Shown one piece after another: positions 50,666-63,149 of a stretch of DNA of 64,000 nucleotides. The translations under genes and the position numbers were made by a program. The notes beneath the pieces were generated by a model. The model did no database searches. It was not told the origin of the DNA and saw only the letters and a program-made list of their open reading frames with translations. How positions within the stretch are numbered: the first letter of the stretch is position 1; every line of letters starts with the position of its first letter. Origin of the DNA: Sophora flavescens (lineage: Eukaryota; Streptophyta; Magnoliopsida; Fabales; Fabaceae); the NCBI GenBank assembly GCA_030762895.1, contig CM061068.1, forward strand, positions 155,516,811 to 155,580,810, read 5' to 3'.

Positions 50666-53600
50666 GAGATGGAATAAACTTACGATGCAAAGAACTAAAA
50701 TGGATTTAATAATTGGTATGGATTATTATTAGTGTAAAAAAAATTACAATATTAATCAATCATATTAGACTCTTATTGTAACTATTTAAAAAGTAACACA
50801 TTAAATTATTAGTCTTAAACGCGTTTTTAACGTTATACGTGTATTCCGAAACACGTGAAAACTAAAGCTTAACTTATAAACACATAGCGGAAGAAAATCC
50901 AAAGCAACACACCATACCATAGGTTTATGCATCAAAGTATTTAAAATACTGTCTAGGGTATCCCAGCAGTAGAATCCCTTACAGGTACATACTTTAACAA
51001 ATATCATAAGCGGAAAATAAAACGTCTTATAAGACTCATTGGCCCTAGACACTAAACTACATTGTCGAAATCCACGACTCGTCCTCTCGCATCCGGTTCA
51101 TACGGAGTTCCATCCACCTCCTCAGCAATAGGCTCCTTCACCAGGTCTTTTCATGGAATAAAATAAACATATACAAAATACAAAAATAGGGAGATAAGAA
51201 ACAATTCTATCATCAAAGGTGGAAAGGAATACACATCACGTAATATAATAACAGTCAAAGACACACATCACACATAACTAGCAATCATCCTCTAATTATG
51301 ATATCATCCTCTACCATTACTCTCATGCAATCTAAGCCTTTATGCTGACTTGACCTTCTCTAATCCTATCACCATCCCTCATCTTATTAGGGTTATTCGT
51401 CAATCGTCCAAGCGAAGTGTCCGTATACATTTGCATCGGTGCACACCCCCATTCCCGTTACGATGCTCACTCAAAGAATGATACTATTCCCCCATTCTCG
51501 TTAGGGAATAGCTGCACCATACAAAAGTATCCGTCCACACACCTCTATGCACACCTGTCTTAACTGCTGATCACTATCTCAACACTTATATCAAGTTATC
51601 TCACGTCATTGATCTCATCGTAATAAAATATCATTTAATTAGGTTAGGAACATCTATATCCCAATCATCTTCTCACCCACAATAACATCTCCCGAACAAC
51701 ATAAATCTTTACTTAAAAGATAACTAAGCATAGTAATAAACCAGGTAGATCATGCATAACACAGACAATCATAAATATTCAAATACCACAAAATATCACA
51801 TAAATAATTCAATAATAATAATAATAATAAATTCAATCAACCTCAGATAAGATAAAATCATCCTAACGTCGATAAACCTACAATCCCCAAATCATCATTG
51901 ATTTTTCAGAAAAGCATTCATCGTGGTTTTGGTCTTATCGATTACTCGACCTCTAGTAGGGTTTAGGTCGCCCTACACCATTATTATAAATTATATACTA
52001 CTTATCGTTCCGACGATGGAATGATTCTTTCCCCCACCTGATTAACGCACGCGCTTTCCCTTACAAGCTTCGAATGCATCCATGTTACTGCCACGAACCT
52101 CAGCACGTTGTCCAACAACATCCACAAATCTGCCACCATCCATCCTTACACATCCACCGTTCCGCTTTCCGTCCCGATTACACGTACTAGTATCACAATT
52201 TGCCGAAAACACCAAATACCAACCGAATCAACAATAGGGTTTCAAATAAATAAATCTATTTGAATCAAGAGACAAAATCGATGGAAAAACTTACGAGAAC
52301 AACGGCTGGACTTAGGGGAAATTAGATTCAAAATAAGCTCATGAATCATACAGAAAAGCTACCAAAACAGAGCAACTGTTCGAGCTCCATATCTATGATC
52401 ACAGATCTTTGTTTACAAAAATGAACGGTGACAATGAAGAAATATCCTTCATAAACCTTATCACAAAGTTTTAGCCCGATCCAACGGTTAACAAATATCA
52501 GATCACAATTCTATGATGACAGGTTAGATGGTATCTGGGTTGAGTTTCTCACCTCCTAGGCCTACTGTCCGAGCTTCATATCTCACACTCTGGAGGTTTG
52601 TTACAAATTCTTACCGTTGGATATGAAGAACCATAAGTCTTGAACCTTCTCCTAAATTTGGGAATGATCCAACGGTTGAAGAGTGTTTGGTGACTCCCTC
52701 ACTAAGACTACTCCAACTAGGTTTCAAAGCTTCAAACAAAGGCTCATTATAACTATTGAGGTTTCTCTCTCAATTATTCTCCTCTAATCGGAAGTAGTAG
52801 TTGATAAAGAGTGTTAAGGGGATGAGGAAGAGGATCCTCCATTGAAATGAAGAAAAGAATGATCCAAGATGCAAGCTTTGCCATCATGGAGTCTTAGGTT
52901 TTTGAGAGAAATAACTTAGAGAACTTTATGAAATGAATGAATGGATGAATGAAGTGATGAAAAGGAGAGAAGGAGCCACGCAAATGAGAGTGTGAGGGAG
53001 TGAAATGGCTTTGTTTAATGTTAAAATGAACCAAGGTTAAGTTAATTTGACATAGGTTAAGTTTAGAAAATAATATAACTTAACTATGGTTAGAATAACC
53101 TAACTAGAGTTAATTTGTAATCATGATTAAGTTAAAAGATGTGGTGGAGAATGAAGGGAGGTGTGGCTGATTTTGGTCCACATCTCATGAGTCATCCGTG
53201 ACTCATTGATCCCATGCATTAGCGGTTCCCGAAAATCTCATACTCAGCTCCGTCATTCACCCGATTTCGATTTTTGAGAGGAAAATGATGAAACAAAAGC
53301 AAAATGAAATAGGTATGATTTAGTATATATGGATGCACGAAATTGAGGAGATGTGGGAAGTTTACAACCATGTAAAATGAGTGGTCAAGAGTGAGTAACT
53401 GTGTCTTGTTAATAACCGCGAAAACTTGGGGGTATTTTAGTCATTTTACCTAAAAGTCGTGATTACTAGCATTTAATGCTCATAAATGCTTGGTGACTCA
53501 TCCTCCATGAGTCATCATATATGACTCATTGTCCCGATCTCTTGACGGGTCTCTGCAGTCCCGTTTTCGACTCCGTCGGTTTCCCGATTAGGGTTTGTCT

Positions 53601-54397
53601 GTTTTTCGATCGAAAATTTTCAAAATAACCAAACTCGTTAGGAATATGTTTTAAACATAAACCATTTCTTTCACGAGTCAAAATTAGGTTTTCTGATCAT
53701 TAAAATCTTATTGTCAGTGAAATCACCGACTGTTTTCCGTCTGAACTTTTACCAAAATTAGGGTTTCCTACAAGCATAAAATTATATTGTCAGTTAAAAA
53801 CGCAGACCGATTTCCGTCTAAGTTTTAAACCCAAAATTTCACTGTAACTTCCTACCATCAGAGAGACTATGAATATGATTTTATTTTACTTAAAATCACT
53901 TTCTAACTCTCGGATTAAAATATAATTAATTGTATTTTAACCGGTTAAACAGTGTAATTAAAAATCAGGCTGTTACATTACTACCCTTCTAAAAAAAATT
54001 CCATCCTCGGATTTTCTTAACTCAAAACTGAGTAACATCTTACAAATGTTTCTTAATCTAAATATCATACATCGTATTTCTCATTGCTGTCTTCCATTAA
54101 ATAACAGTGGTAACTTCGTAATAGAATGCATCCTTATATCATTCTATTATCCTCGAACTTATCCATCAGTACATCATATTCATTGTCCTTAACTTCTCAA
54201 CTTAATCTATCCTCCTTAAAGGACTTAATCAAAACTTAATCCTTTCCTCTTCTTAATACTGATCCACTAGAGAACCTTATTGTAACATCTAACTCCCGCA
54301 ATTAACATCACAATCAATTCCAACATCTAACTTCTACCATTAACCGCAATTAACACCATAATCAATATTATCCTAACTTCCTACTTCACGTATCCAA

Positions 54398-54793
54398 TCA
54401 CAGCCTTAGATCTTTGGAGCGTATTCCACTATTCCAGATTATAACAATATGACGCATACCTGCTATGAGATCTGCAGGGTGAGAGGATTCGATTCCCCTC
54501 ATGGTAAACACTCTCCCAGCTTCACCTCTGTAACTTCCAGGTCCTCTACCAGCAACTACCGTCTGCTGCCTAGCCCGCTGTCTGCAATCCCAAGCTATAT
54601 ACCCTGATTTCCCAAAATAGAAACAGGTAGGTCTCTCTATGCAATCTCTAACATGATGCGACCCTCCGTAGCAATTGTGTTGTAGCAATTGGTGTTGGTG
54701 CCACTGTCTGTACTGGTCTGGGATATGGTTCCCGCCTCCCCCGAGAACCACTATATACTCTCCTTTGAGTATCTGATCGAATAGGACCTCCAT
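54398..54793 (-). pseudogene. Gag zinc-knuckle remnant of the long-LTR element
   Basis: In another frame downstream of the gag core lies a former CCHC knuckle, CFYFGKSGYIAWDC, in which the second Cys has become Phe and the His has become Tyr. A Gln/His-rich region precedes it. No protease follows. Confidence 0.65.
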
Positions 54794-55073
54794 TTCTCAG
54801 TTATTTCTGCTCATTAGCCATCCTCGGATCTATACTTCCTATAGCGCTACATCTCTCAACCAATTCCGAAAAACTCTGGATGTTGAGAGACACTACAGCC
54901 CTCTGCAGCTCATTTGAGTCCTTCCTCAAATCTTCTACATTGCCAATCCTCATTTGGGAACCTCTGATAGTACTTTGAAAACTTAATCAGCGCCTCAAAA
55001 CATGACGCATAATCACCTACAGACATACTGCCTTGTTTGAGGTTTGTGAATTCCTTTTCCTTCTCGCGTCGAA

Positions 55074-55577
55074 CTAGACACGAAAAATATTTTTCGAAGA
55101 AACGGTCAATGAATAACTTCCAGTTATTGTTTTGCCCTCGGCATCCAATAGCCTTTTCTTGCCTTTCCTCAAGAACTCTGCTCCTTCAGTTAACATGAAG
55201 GTAGCATAAGTCATTTTCCTATCATCGATGCAGCGCACGGTTTCAAATATCTTCTCTATTTCTTGTACCCACCAATAAACCTTCTTTGGGTCATACTCTC
55301 CTCGGAATTGAGGTGGCTTCCCTTTCAGAAAAGTAGTCAATCCGACATCCTCAGCTACTGCAGCCCTCCTCTGATTCTTTAGTTCCAGCTGCTCTCTATT
55401 CATCTGCAGCATCTCAACATTCTGTTGGGTTTGTAATAGCATAGCAGTAGCTATCGTTTCCATGGTATTGGGAGTCACGGATGACTCTCCTCCATTGGTG
55501 TCATTGTTGACAACTCCTATGTTTCTTTCCGGAGTTCTATCACCACTGTTGGTTGGACGTCGTCTTTCGCGAGCCAT
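55074..55577 (-). pseudogene. Gypsy-type gag core of the long-LTR element
   Basis: It starts with MARERRRPTNSGDRTPERN just inside the primer-binding site. A Gln/Asn-rich helical part is followed by the retrotransposon gag core (FLKGKPPQFRGEYDPKKVYW, then EIEKIFETVRCIDDRKMTYA). The frame is lost near 55080, before the gag core is complete. Confidence 0.8.
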
Positions 55578-58500
55578 GATTCTGTAAAAGAAATCATACG
55601 CTCTCATTAGTATGACATATAATACTACATAGGCAAGTATACATACCATATGCCATACCAATATTAATTTTCGCATCGGGTTCGGACACACTACCCAACT
55701 TTTAAGTATAGTAAAAATCCGATGTCGATTCAACTAGACATGGCCAGAAACAACATCCTAAACCTCGCAGTTCGATCATCATCAAACTGCTCTGATACCA
55801 AAATGAGACACCCCGTTGTGTTATTATATTAAAACCCTAGTAATTAAGTTCTTAAACGCGCTCTTAACGTTAAATGTGTATTCCGAAACACGTGAAAACT
55901 AAAGCTTAACTTATAAACACATAGCGGAAGAAAATTCAAAGCAACACACCATACCATAGGTTTATGCATCAGAGTATTTAAAACACTGTCTAGGGTATCC
56001 CAGCAGTAGGATCCCTTACAGGTACATACTTGAACAAACTATAATAAGCGGAAAATAAAACGTCTTATAAGACTCACTGGCCCTATACACTAAACTACAT
56101 TGTCGAAATCCACAACTCGTCCTCTCTCATCCGGTTCATACGGAGTTCCATCCAATTCCTCAGCAATAGGCTCCTCCATCTGGTCTTTTCATGGAATAAG
56201 ATAAACATATACAAAATACAAAAATAGGGAGATAAGAAACAATTCTATCATCAAAGGTGGAAAGGAATACATAACACATAATATAATAACAGTCAAAGAC
56301 ACACATCACACATAATTAGCAATCATCCTCAAATTACGATATCATCCTCTACCCTTACTCTCATGCAATCCAAACCTTTATGCTGACTTGACCTTCTCTA
56401 ATCCTGTCACCATCCCTCATCTGATTAGGGTTATCCGTCAATCGTCCAATCGAAGTGTCTGTATACATTTACATCGGTGCACACCCTCATTCCCGTTAAG
56501 ACGCTCACTCAAAAAATGATACTATTCCCCCATTCCCGTTGGGGAATAGCTGCACCATACAAAAGTATCCATCCACACACCTCTATGCACACCTGCCTTA
56601 ACCTCTTATCACTATCTCAACATTTATATCAAGTTATCTCACCTCATTGATCTCATCGTAATAAAATATCATTTAATTAGGTTAGGAACATCTAAATCCC
56701 AATTATCCTCTCACCCACAATAACATCTCCCGAACAACATAAATCTTTACTTAAAAGATAACTAAGCATAGTAATAAACCAGGTAGATCTTGCATAACAC
56801 AGACAATCATAAATATTCAAATACCACAAAATATCACATAAACAATTCAATAATAATAATAAATTCAATCAACCTCAGATAAGATAAAATCATCCTAACG
56901 TCGATAAACCTACAATCCCCTAATCATCATTGATTTTTCAGAAAAGCATTCAACGTCATTTTGGTCTTGTCGATTACTCGACCTCTAGTAGAGTTTAGGT
57001 CGACTTACACGATTATTGTAAATTATATACTACTTATCCGTTCTGACGATGAAATGGCTCTTTCCCCCACCTGATTAATGCACGCGCTTTCCCGTACAAG
57101 CTGAGTGCATCCACGTTACTGCCACGAACCTCAGCATGCTGTCCAACAACATCCACAAATCTGCCTCCATCCATCCTTACACATCCATCGTTCCGCTTTC
57201 CATCCCGATTACACGTACAAGTATCATAATTTATCAGAAACACCAAATACCATCCGAATCAACAATAGGGTTTCCAATAAATAAATCTATTTGAATAAAG
57301 AGACAAAATCGATGGAAAAAATTACTAGAACAACGACTGGACTTAGGGGAAATTAGATTCAAAATAAGCTCATGAATCCTAGGGAAAAGCTACCAAAACA
57401 GAGCTACTGTTTGAGCTCCATATCTATGGTCACAGAATTTTGTTTACAAAAATGAACCGTGACAATGAAGAAATATTCTTTATAAACCTTCTCACAATGT
57501 TTCAGCCCGATCCAACGGTTAACGAATGTCAGATCACAATTCTATGATGACAGGTTAGATGGTATCCGGGTTGAGTTTCTCACCTCCTAGGCCTACTGTC
57601 CAAGTTCATATCTCACACTCTGGATGTTTGTTACAAATTCTGACCATTGGATATGAAGAACCATAAGTATTGAACCTTCTCCTAAATTTGGGAATGATCC
57701 AACGGTTGAAGAGTGTTTGGCGACTCCCTCACTGAGACTACTCCAACTAGGTTTCAAAGCTTCAAACAAAGGCTCATTGTAACTATTGAGGTTTCTCTCT
57801 CAATTCTTCTCCTCTAATCGAAAGTAGTAGTTGATAAAGAGTGTTAAGGGGGTGAGGAAGAGGATCCTCCATTGAAATGAAGAATAGAATGATCCAAGAT
57901 GCAAGCTTTGCCATCATGGAGTCTTAGGTTTTTGAGAGAAATAACTTAGAGAACTTTATGAAATGAATGAATGGATGAATGAAGTGATGAAAAGGAGAGA
58001 AGGAGCCACAAAAATGAGAGTGTGTGAGGGAGTGAAATGGCTTTGTTTAATGTTAAAATGAACCAAGGTTAAGTTAATCTGACATAGGTTAAGTTTAGAA
58101 AATAATTTAATAACTTAACTATGGTTATAATAACCTAACTAGAGTTAATTTGTAATCACGATTAAGTTAAAACATGTGGTGCAGAATGAAGGGAGGTGTG
58201 GCTGATTTTGGGCCACATCTCATGAGTCATCAGTGACTCATTGATCCATCCATTAGCGGTTCCTGGAAAGCTCGTACCCAGCTCCGTCATTCACCCGATT
58301 TCGGTTTTTGAGAGGAAAATTATGAAACGAAAGCAAAATGAAATATGTATGGTTTAGTATATATGGCTGCACGAAATTGAGGAGATGTGGGAAGTTTACA
58401 ACCATGTAAAATGAGTGGTCAAGAGTGCGTAGCTGTGTCATGTTAATAATCGCGAAAGCTTGGGGGTATTTTTGTCATTTTACCTAAAAGTCATGATTAC

Positions 58501-59119
58501 TAGCATTTAATACTCATAAATACTTGGTGACTCATCCTCCATGAGTCATCATGCATGACTCATTGTCCCGATCTCTTGACGGGTCTCTGCAGCCCCGTTT
58601 TCGACTTCGTCGGTTTCCCGATTAGGGTTTCTGTCTGTTTTTTGATCGAAAATTTTCAAAATAACCAAACTCGTTGGGAATATGCTTTTAACATAAACCA
58701 TTTGTTTCACGAGTCAAAATTTGGTTTGCTGATCATTAAAATCTTACTGTCAGTGAAAACACCGACTGTTTTCCGTTTGAACTTTTACCAAAATTCGTCC
58801 GAATAAACATAATATTTTATTTCTGATTAGAAATTTGAAAAGTAGAAATCCTCACAGACATAATATAAAAAATTTACAAATTTTAAGTTTCAGGTCAAAT
58901 TAGGGTTTTCTGCCGGTATAAAATTATACTGTTTGTTAAAAACGCAGACCGGTTTCCGTCTAAGTTTTAAACCCAAAATTTCATCGTAACCTCCTACCAT
59001 CAAGGAGACTATTAATATGGTTGTATTTTTTTAAAAATCACTTTCTAACTCTCATATTAAAATATAGCTAATTATATTTTAACCGGTTAAATAGCGTAAT
59101 TAAAAATCAGGATGTTACA

Positions 59120-59398
59120 TGGTTGAAGGTATATCAAAATTAAATCGAAATAAAATTTCAGGTACATAAAATGTAAAAATATGAAATTAAAAATTTATTA
59201 TACGTAACACATCTTTTTTTAAAGCAAAAAGGCATCAAGAGATATCACAATAGAAAGAAGGCATCCCAACTAGGTTGGCACCCCAAATCCTACCAATCAT
59301 CTATAGCACTCCTTAAAAATATTACTAAAAAGAAAGAAAAAGATACAAAGAAAATTGGGGGGGGGGGGGGGACAAAAAAAAGCTATTTAAAAAGTTAA
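59120..59398. other. AT-rich interval with a 15-base G run
   Basis: No gene. A homopolymer of 15 G lies at 59357-59371. Confidence 0.6.
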
Positions 59399-59621
59399 GA
59401 GTGCGTTTGATTCGCATTGAGGTACAGGACAAGAAGAACAGTTGGGACAAACGCTTGGGGGCACAACACAATTATTTGCCCTGTATATTGTTTGGTAGAC
59501 AATGGACGACACAAAGAAAATAATGTAAAATTTACTTAAATATCCTTTATAATATATAATAATATATATTATATAAAATTATTTTATATAATATATATTA
59601 TAGTGTATGATATTATAATTT

Positions 59622-60615
59622 GAGTCAGGATCCGTTAACACCAGGTGTAAGTATCTTTTAACTTACACCAAATCTCAACCATTGAAATAGGATAATCCAA
59701 TGGTTAAAAATACTTCTATAAAAAAAGTTAAAAAAAATAAAGTAAGGAGCACGTGCCTTATTTTTTTACTTCCCTGATTCTTCCCCTCACCAATGCTCGT
59801 CCCCTCCCTTCTCTGTTTTAGGGATTTTGTGAAGCACCAACAGGGACAACCACCAATAGCCACCACGCCTATGAGCTCCGCCCAACAGCCGCGTCCTACG
59901 TCATCCTGGCTACCACCCGCCACCCATGTCGCACAGTTTCTTCCTGTCAATAGTGTTGTCGTGCGCTTCTTGTCATTGAACACCACCACCACCATGCGAC
60001 TTCTTGTCATTTATGTCGTACCAGACCAAACACAAAAATCAATCTCTTCCCTTTTAGGAACTTTTCACGGAGCCAGCCACGTCGTTGGCGGAGCACACCT
60101 CGCAAGAGTAGCAGCGTTACCAACCCTTTCTTTTTAATTGCCCCCCTTTCCCTATTCTGAGACCTTTTGCAAATTATGAATTACAACAACATTTCATATA
60201 ACAATTTCAGAATGACTAGCATAAAAAGAGATTTTTTTTACTGAAATCAAGAAAAAACGCCTCCGCCATGAAAATATAAATTTCTTCACAAAGAGGCGAA
60301 CCCCAACAAGAGCTGGAACCCAGACACTAAAAGTTTAGTTTGCCATATCCATACCATAATAACAATACAAGGTTTGAACTTATTCCTTCCCAACATTGTA
60401 GCGCGTTGTTGAATGACCTAAGACCTGGAAACAGAAGAAAGAAGAAAGGTGGGTGGGGTAAAGAAAGGGAAAGAGAAAAAAATCATGTGACTTGTTTTTT
60501 CTCCTATTAAAAAAAATATTTAGTATATTTTTCATCCGTTAGATTATTTAATTTTAACAATCCTTATTTGGTGTAAGTCATAAGACTTACACCTGGTATC
60601 AATGGATCCTGACTC
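59622..60615. mobile_element. Inverted-repeat element with GC-rich cargo
   Basis: The ends share GAGTCAGGATCC followed by a GGTGTAAGT and ACTTACACC palindrome. The interior 59780-60130 is GC-rich with overlapping open frames but no recognised protein. It could be a second gene-capturing element; no target duplication is evident. Confidence 0.6.
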
Positions 60616-60714
60616 TTATTATATATATATATAATATGAGTGTGTGTGCGCGTGTGAGAGAGGGAGAGTATGTAATAAATAAGGACAATTTTGTGTTTTA
60701 GGTAGTATATACAA

Positions 60715-61270
60715 GGCTAAAATATCATTTTGGTCCCTTAACTTATTTTTTAGATTCAGTTTGATCCCTTAACTTATAAAATATTCAATTTGGTCTCTTA
60801 ACTTATTTTTTAGATTCAGTTTGGTCCCTTAACTTTTAAAAGGTTCAATTTGGTCCCTTAATCTGGCTCTGTTGACCCAAGTTAGTCCTCTCCCGTCAAT
60901 AAAGTCGGTAACAATGTTAAATAAGTTTCAATTCGGTCCCTTGTGTTTCTAATGAGTTTTCAAATTGGTCATTTAAATTGTTAACTTGTTTCAAATTGGT
61001 CATTTAAATTGTTAACGAGATTCAAACTGGTCCTTTAAATTGTTGACGCATTTCAACCGGGTCAATTAACACTGTTACTGACTCATTGATGGAGATGACT
61101 AACTTAGGTCAACAGACACAAATTAAAGGATCAAATTGAACATTTTAAAAGTGAAGAGACCAAACTGAATATAAAAAATAAGTTAAGGGACTAAATTGAA
61201 CATTTTAAAAGTTAAGGGACCAAACTGAATCTAAAAAATTAAGTTAAGGGACCAAAATAGTATTTTAACC
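60715..61270. mobile_element. 556-bp Mutator-like element with GGTCCCTTAA repeats
   Basis: The termini GGCTAAAATATCATTTTGG and the reverse-complemented right end GGTTAAAATACTATTTTGG are inverted repeats of over 100 bp. TATATACAA (60706-60714) and TATATGCAA (61271-61279) are a 9-bp duplication with one change. Non-coding. Confidence 0.85.
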
Positions 61271-61451
61271 TATATGCAAGGGATAAAAAGTTGTCTCATG
61301 GTTTGGTAGAGAACAAGATTTTGGGTTTTTTTCCAGTCTATCACCCCATTTTTTGTCCTGTCCCATGAACACTTTTCAAATCAAACATGGAACAATTAAT
61401 TTTGTGTTGTCCAGTCCCTCACTTTTTTTTTGCAAATCAAACGCATCTTAA

Positions 61452-63149
61452 GAGTGTTTTAGTGTCTTAATTGTGTGATTTTATTTTAGTTTAGGATTAT
61501 ATGTTGAAAATGTGTTCTTTTATATTTTTAGAATGTTTAGCTCGGTTTGAATGTGACTTATGTGGATATTTGATTTTAAATGGATTTACAAAGAAATGCT
61601 GGAAGAAATGCTCCAGGATGCTGCAGAACCTAGATACGAGTCTCGCTGCAGAAAAAGTCAATTGTACTCATTTTCTCTCTCCTCACATGGTCCCATGTGT
61701 AGGACCTGCACTTATTGCACCAGTAAAGGTCAAAATAGCGGTCCCTGCCAAGATATTTTTGATATTCCTTTTTGTTGAGTTGGGCCCTTATGTTTAAAGC
61801 AAAAAAGGACAAATTTGAGCTTAGAGGAGAGAGGGGGGGACAAGTCACCCCTATGAATTAGGTCATAAAACACGTAGCCGTCATCTCTCATTCATCATCT
61901 TCTACCTCCTCCTCCTACCATTTTTTATCTATTGTATTTCATTTTTCTTATTTAGTTTTAATGGCTTTATTTTCCATTTTCTTTGATTTTTCTGTTTGTA
62001 AGCTCACTATGAGCTAAATTTCTTAAGTTTGGGTACTATGAACTTGTAATTGATTTATAGGATGATTTATGTGAATGTTTGCTTTGCATTTTCTATTAAT
62101 TTGTTCTTCATTTTATTTCTATTTGAGCTTGGCCATCTTTACTGGGATATAAGCTTGTTGAGCTTGGAAAAGTTTAGCAAGTGGAAATGCTTAATAGATA
62201 AGGATTAATTTGGTAAATTGGAAAATTAATTAAAGTTGGTTGCAATAGGAATATTCTTCTAAGTCCTTAAGTTAACAGGACGTGCTTAACATGACGTGAG
62301 TGTAATAAATATGAGCTTAGGAATAAGGTACATTTTATGAAATTCACTATGTTAGTGCTGGAAAACAAATTTAAATCTTGCACCAAATGTTGTAGCACTG
62401 TGTAGCATAAGTTACCCTATTATGAAGTTACAAAGGATTGGTACTATTAAGTCTCTAAAATGTCTGATGTGCATTTCCCTAAGTTTTGATGAAAACTAAA
62501 CATTTGTTAATGATTTAATGAACCTTCAAATTGATTGCTAACCTGTCTATCCAGTGTGCTGATCACAATAGTAAGAATTCACTTTCTCACTTGTCTTCCC
62601 ACATAGAAGACCACCTGTCTGGAGAAGCAAAAGTCAACCTGTCTACTGACTAGGTTGTTGACTTTATTCATTGAAGATTCCACTGGTCTCTGTGAAGCCC
62701 TCACACTCGTCTGTGGCCCTTCGATGAGGAACACAAGTACAAAGAGCTTTTGAAGGCTGTCCCTTCATGTAAAAGACTCTACAGATTTCTCCCTCACGCC
62801 TATCAAGAAAGTCAGAAGGTCATTCTCACAAGCAACCTAGGAAATCAGAAACAAAGTCCAGTTAAAGAATGTTTCCAACATGCTTTATTCCCTAGTACTC
62901 CTGGTTATTACATCAAGAGGGAAATGTACTCTGCAAAGTACAAAAGCATCAGACGAGTGAATCAGATGTGTACACGTGTCTCAGTCAGGGTTTAGCTCTG
63001 AGTGCTTTTAGCCACGTCATCAGACGCTTGGCTAAAGTAGACGAGTGAATCATAGAGAAAATAGACTAGTCAAGCATTGACAACATTTAGACAAGTAAAT
63101 TTTCAGACATATCAGCATACACTCAATCAGACACATGATGCATATTAAG
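61452..63149. other. Region without a supported gene; right part probably 3' end of a Copia element
   Basis: Nothing coding is recognised in 61452-62560. From about 62560 to 63149 the sequence adjoins the C-terminal end of a minus-strand Copia polymerase and may include its untranslated region and LTR (CAGACGAGTGAATCA-type words repeat), but no second LTR is in the window to confirm it. Confidence 0.4.

Larger units (their letters stand above)
50812..59119 (-). mobile_element. Gag-only Gypsy-type LTR retrotransposon with LTRs of about 3.3 kb, minus strand
   Basis: The right copy (5' LTR in element orientation) is 55804-59119 and the left copy (3' LTR) about 50812-53977. On the minus strand the LTR begins TGTAACA, and the 5' LTR ends GGTGTCTCA. 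The primer-binding site (minus-strand TGGTATCAGAGC) is at 55789-55800 and a GAAGGGTAGTAA polypurine tract adjoins the 3' LTR. The internal region is only 1.8 kb and contains gag pieces but no polymerase. The LTRs differ by scattered substitutions and by an extra segment of about 105 bp at 58798-58902 in the right copy. The left copy lacks the last about 45 bp, so no target duplication can be shown. Confidence 0.88.
59399..61447. mobile_element. Composite TIR element with two smaller elements nested in it
   Basis: The ends GAGTGCGTTTGATTCGCA and the reverse-complemented right end GATGCGTTTGATTTGCA are inverted, and TTAA stands on both sides (59395-59398 and 61448-61451). GGACAGGACAA-like words occur near both ends. 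Inside lie the inverted-repeat element 59622-60615 and the element 60715-61270. The outer element alone would be about 0.5 kb. The short duplication is weak evidence. Confidence 0.5.

Noticed and set aside
59399..61447. piggyBac element because of TTAA flanks
   Set aside because: TTAA is frequent in this AT-rich DNA, the terminus does not begin with the usual piggyBac CCYT, and no transposase is present.
61501..61848. Cys-rich small protein genes on both strands
   Set aside because: No recognisable family, opposite-strand overlap and no splice or promoter context.
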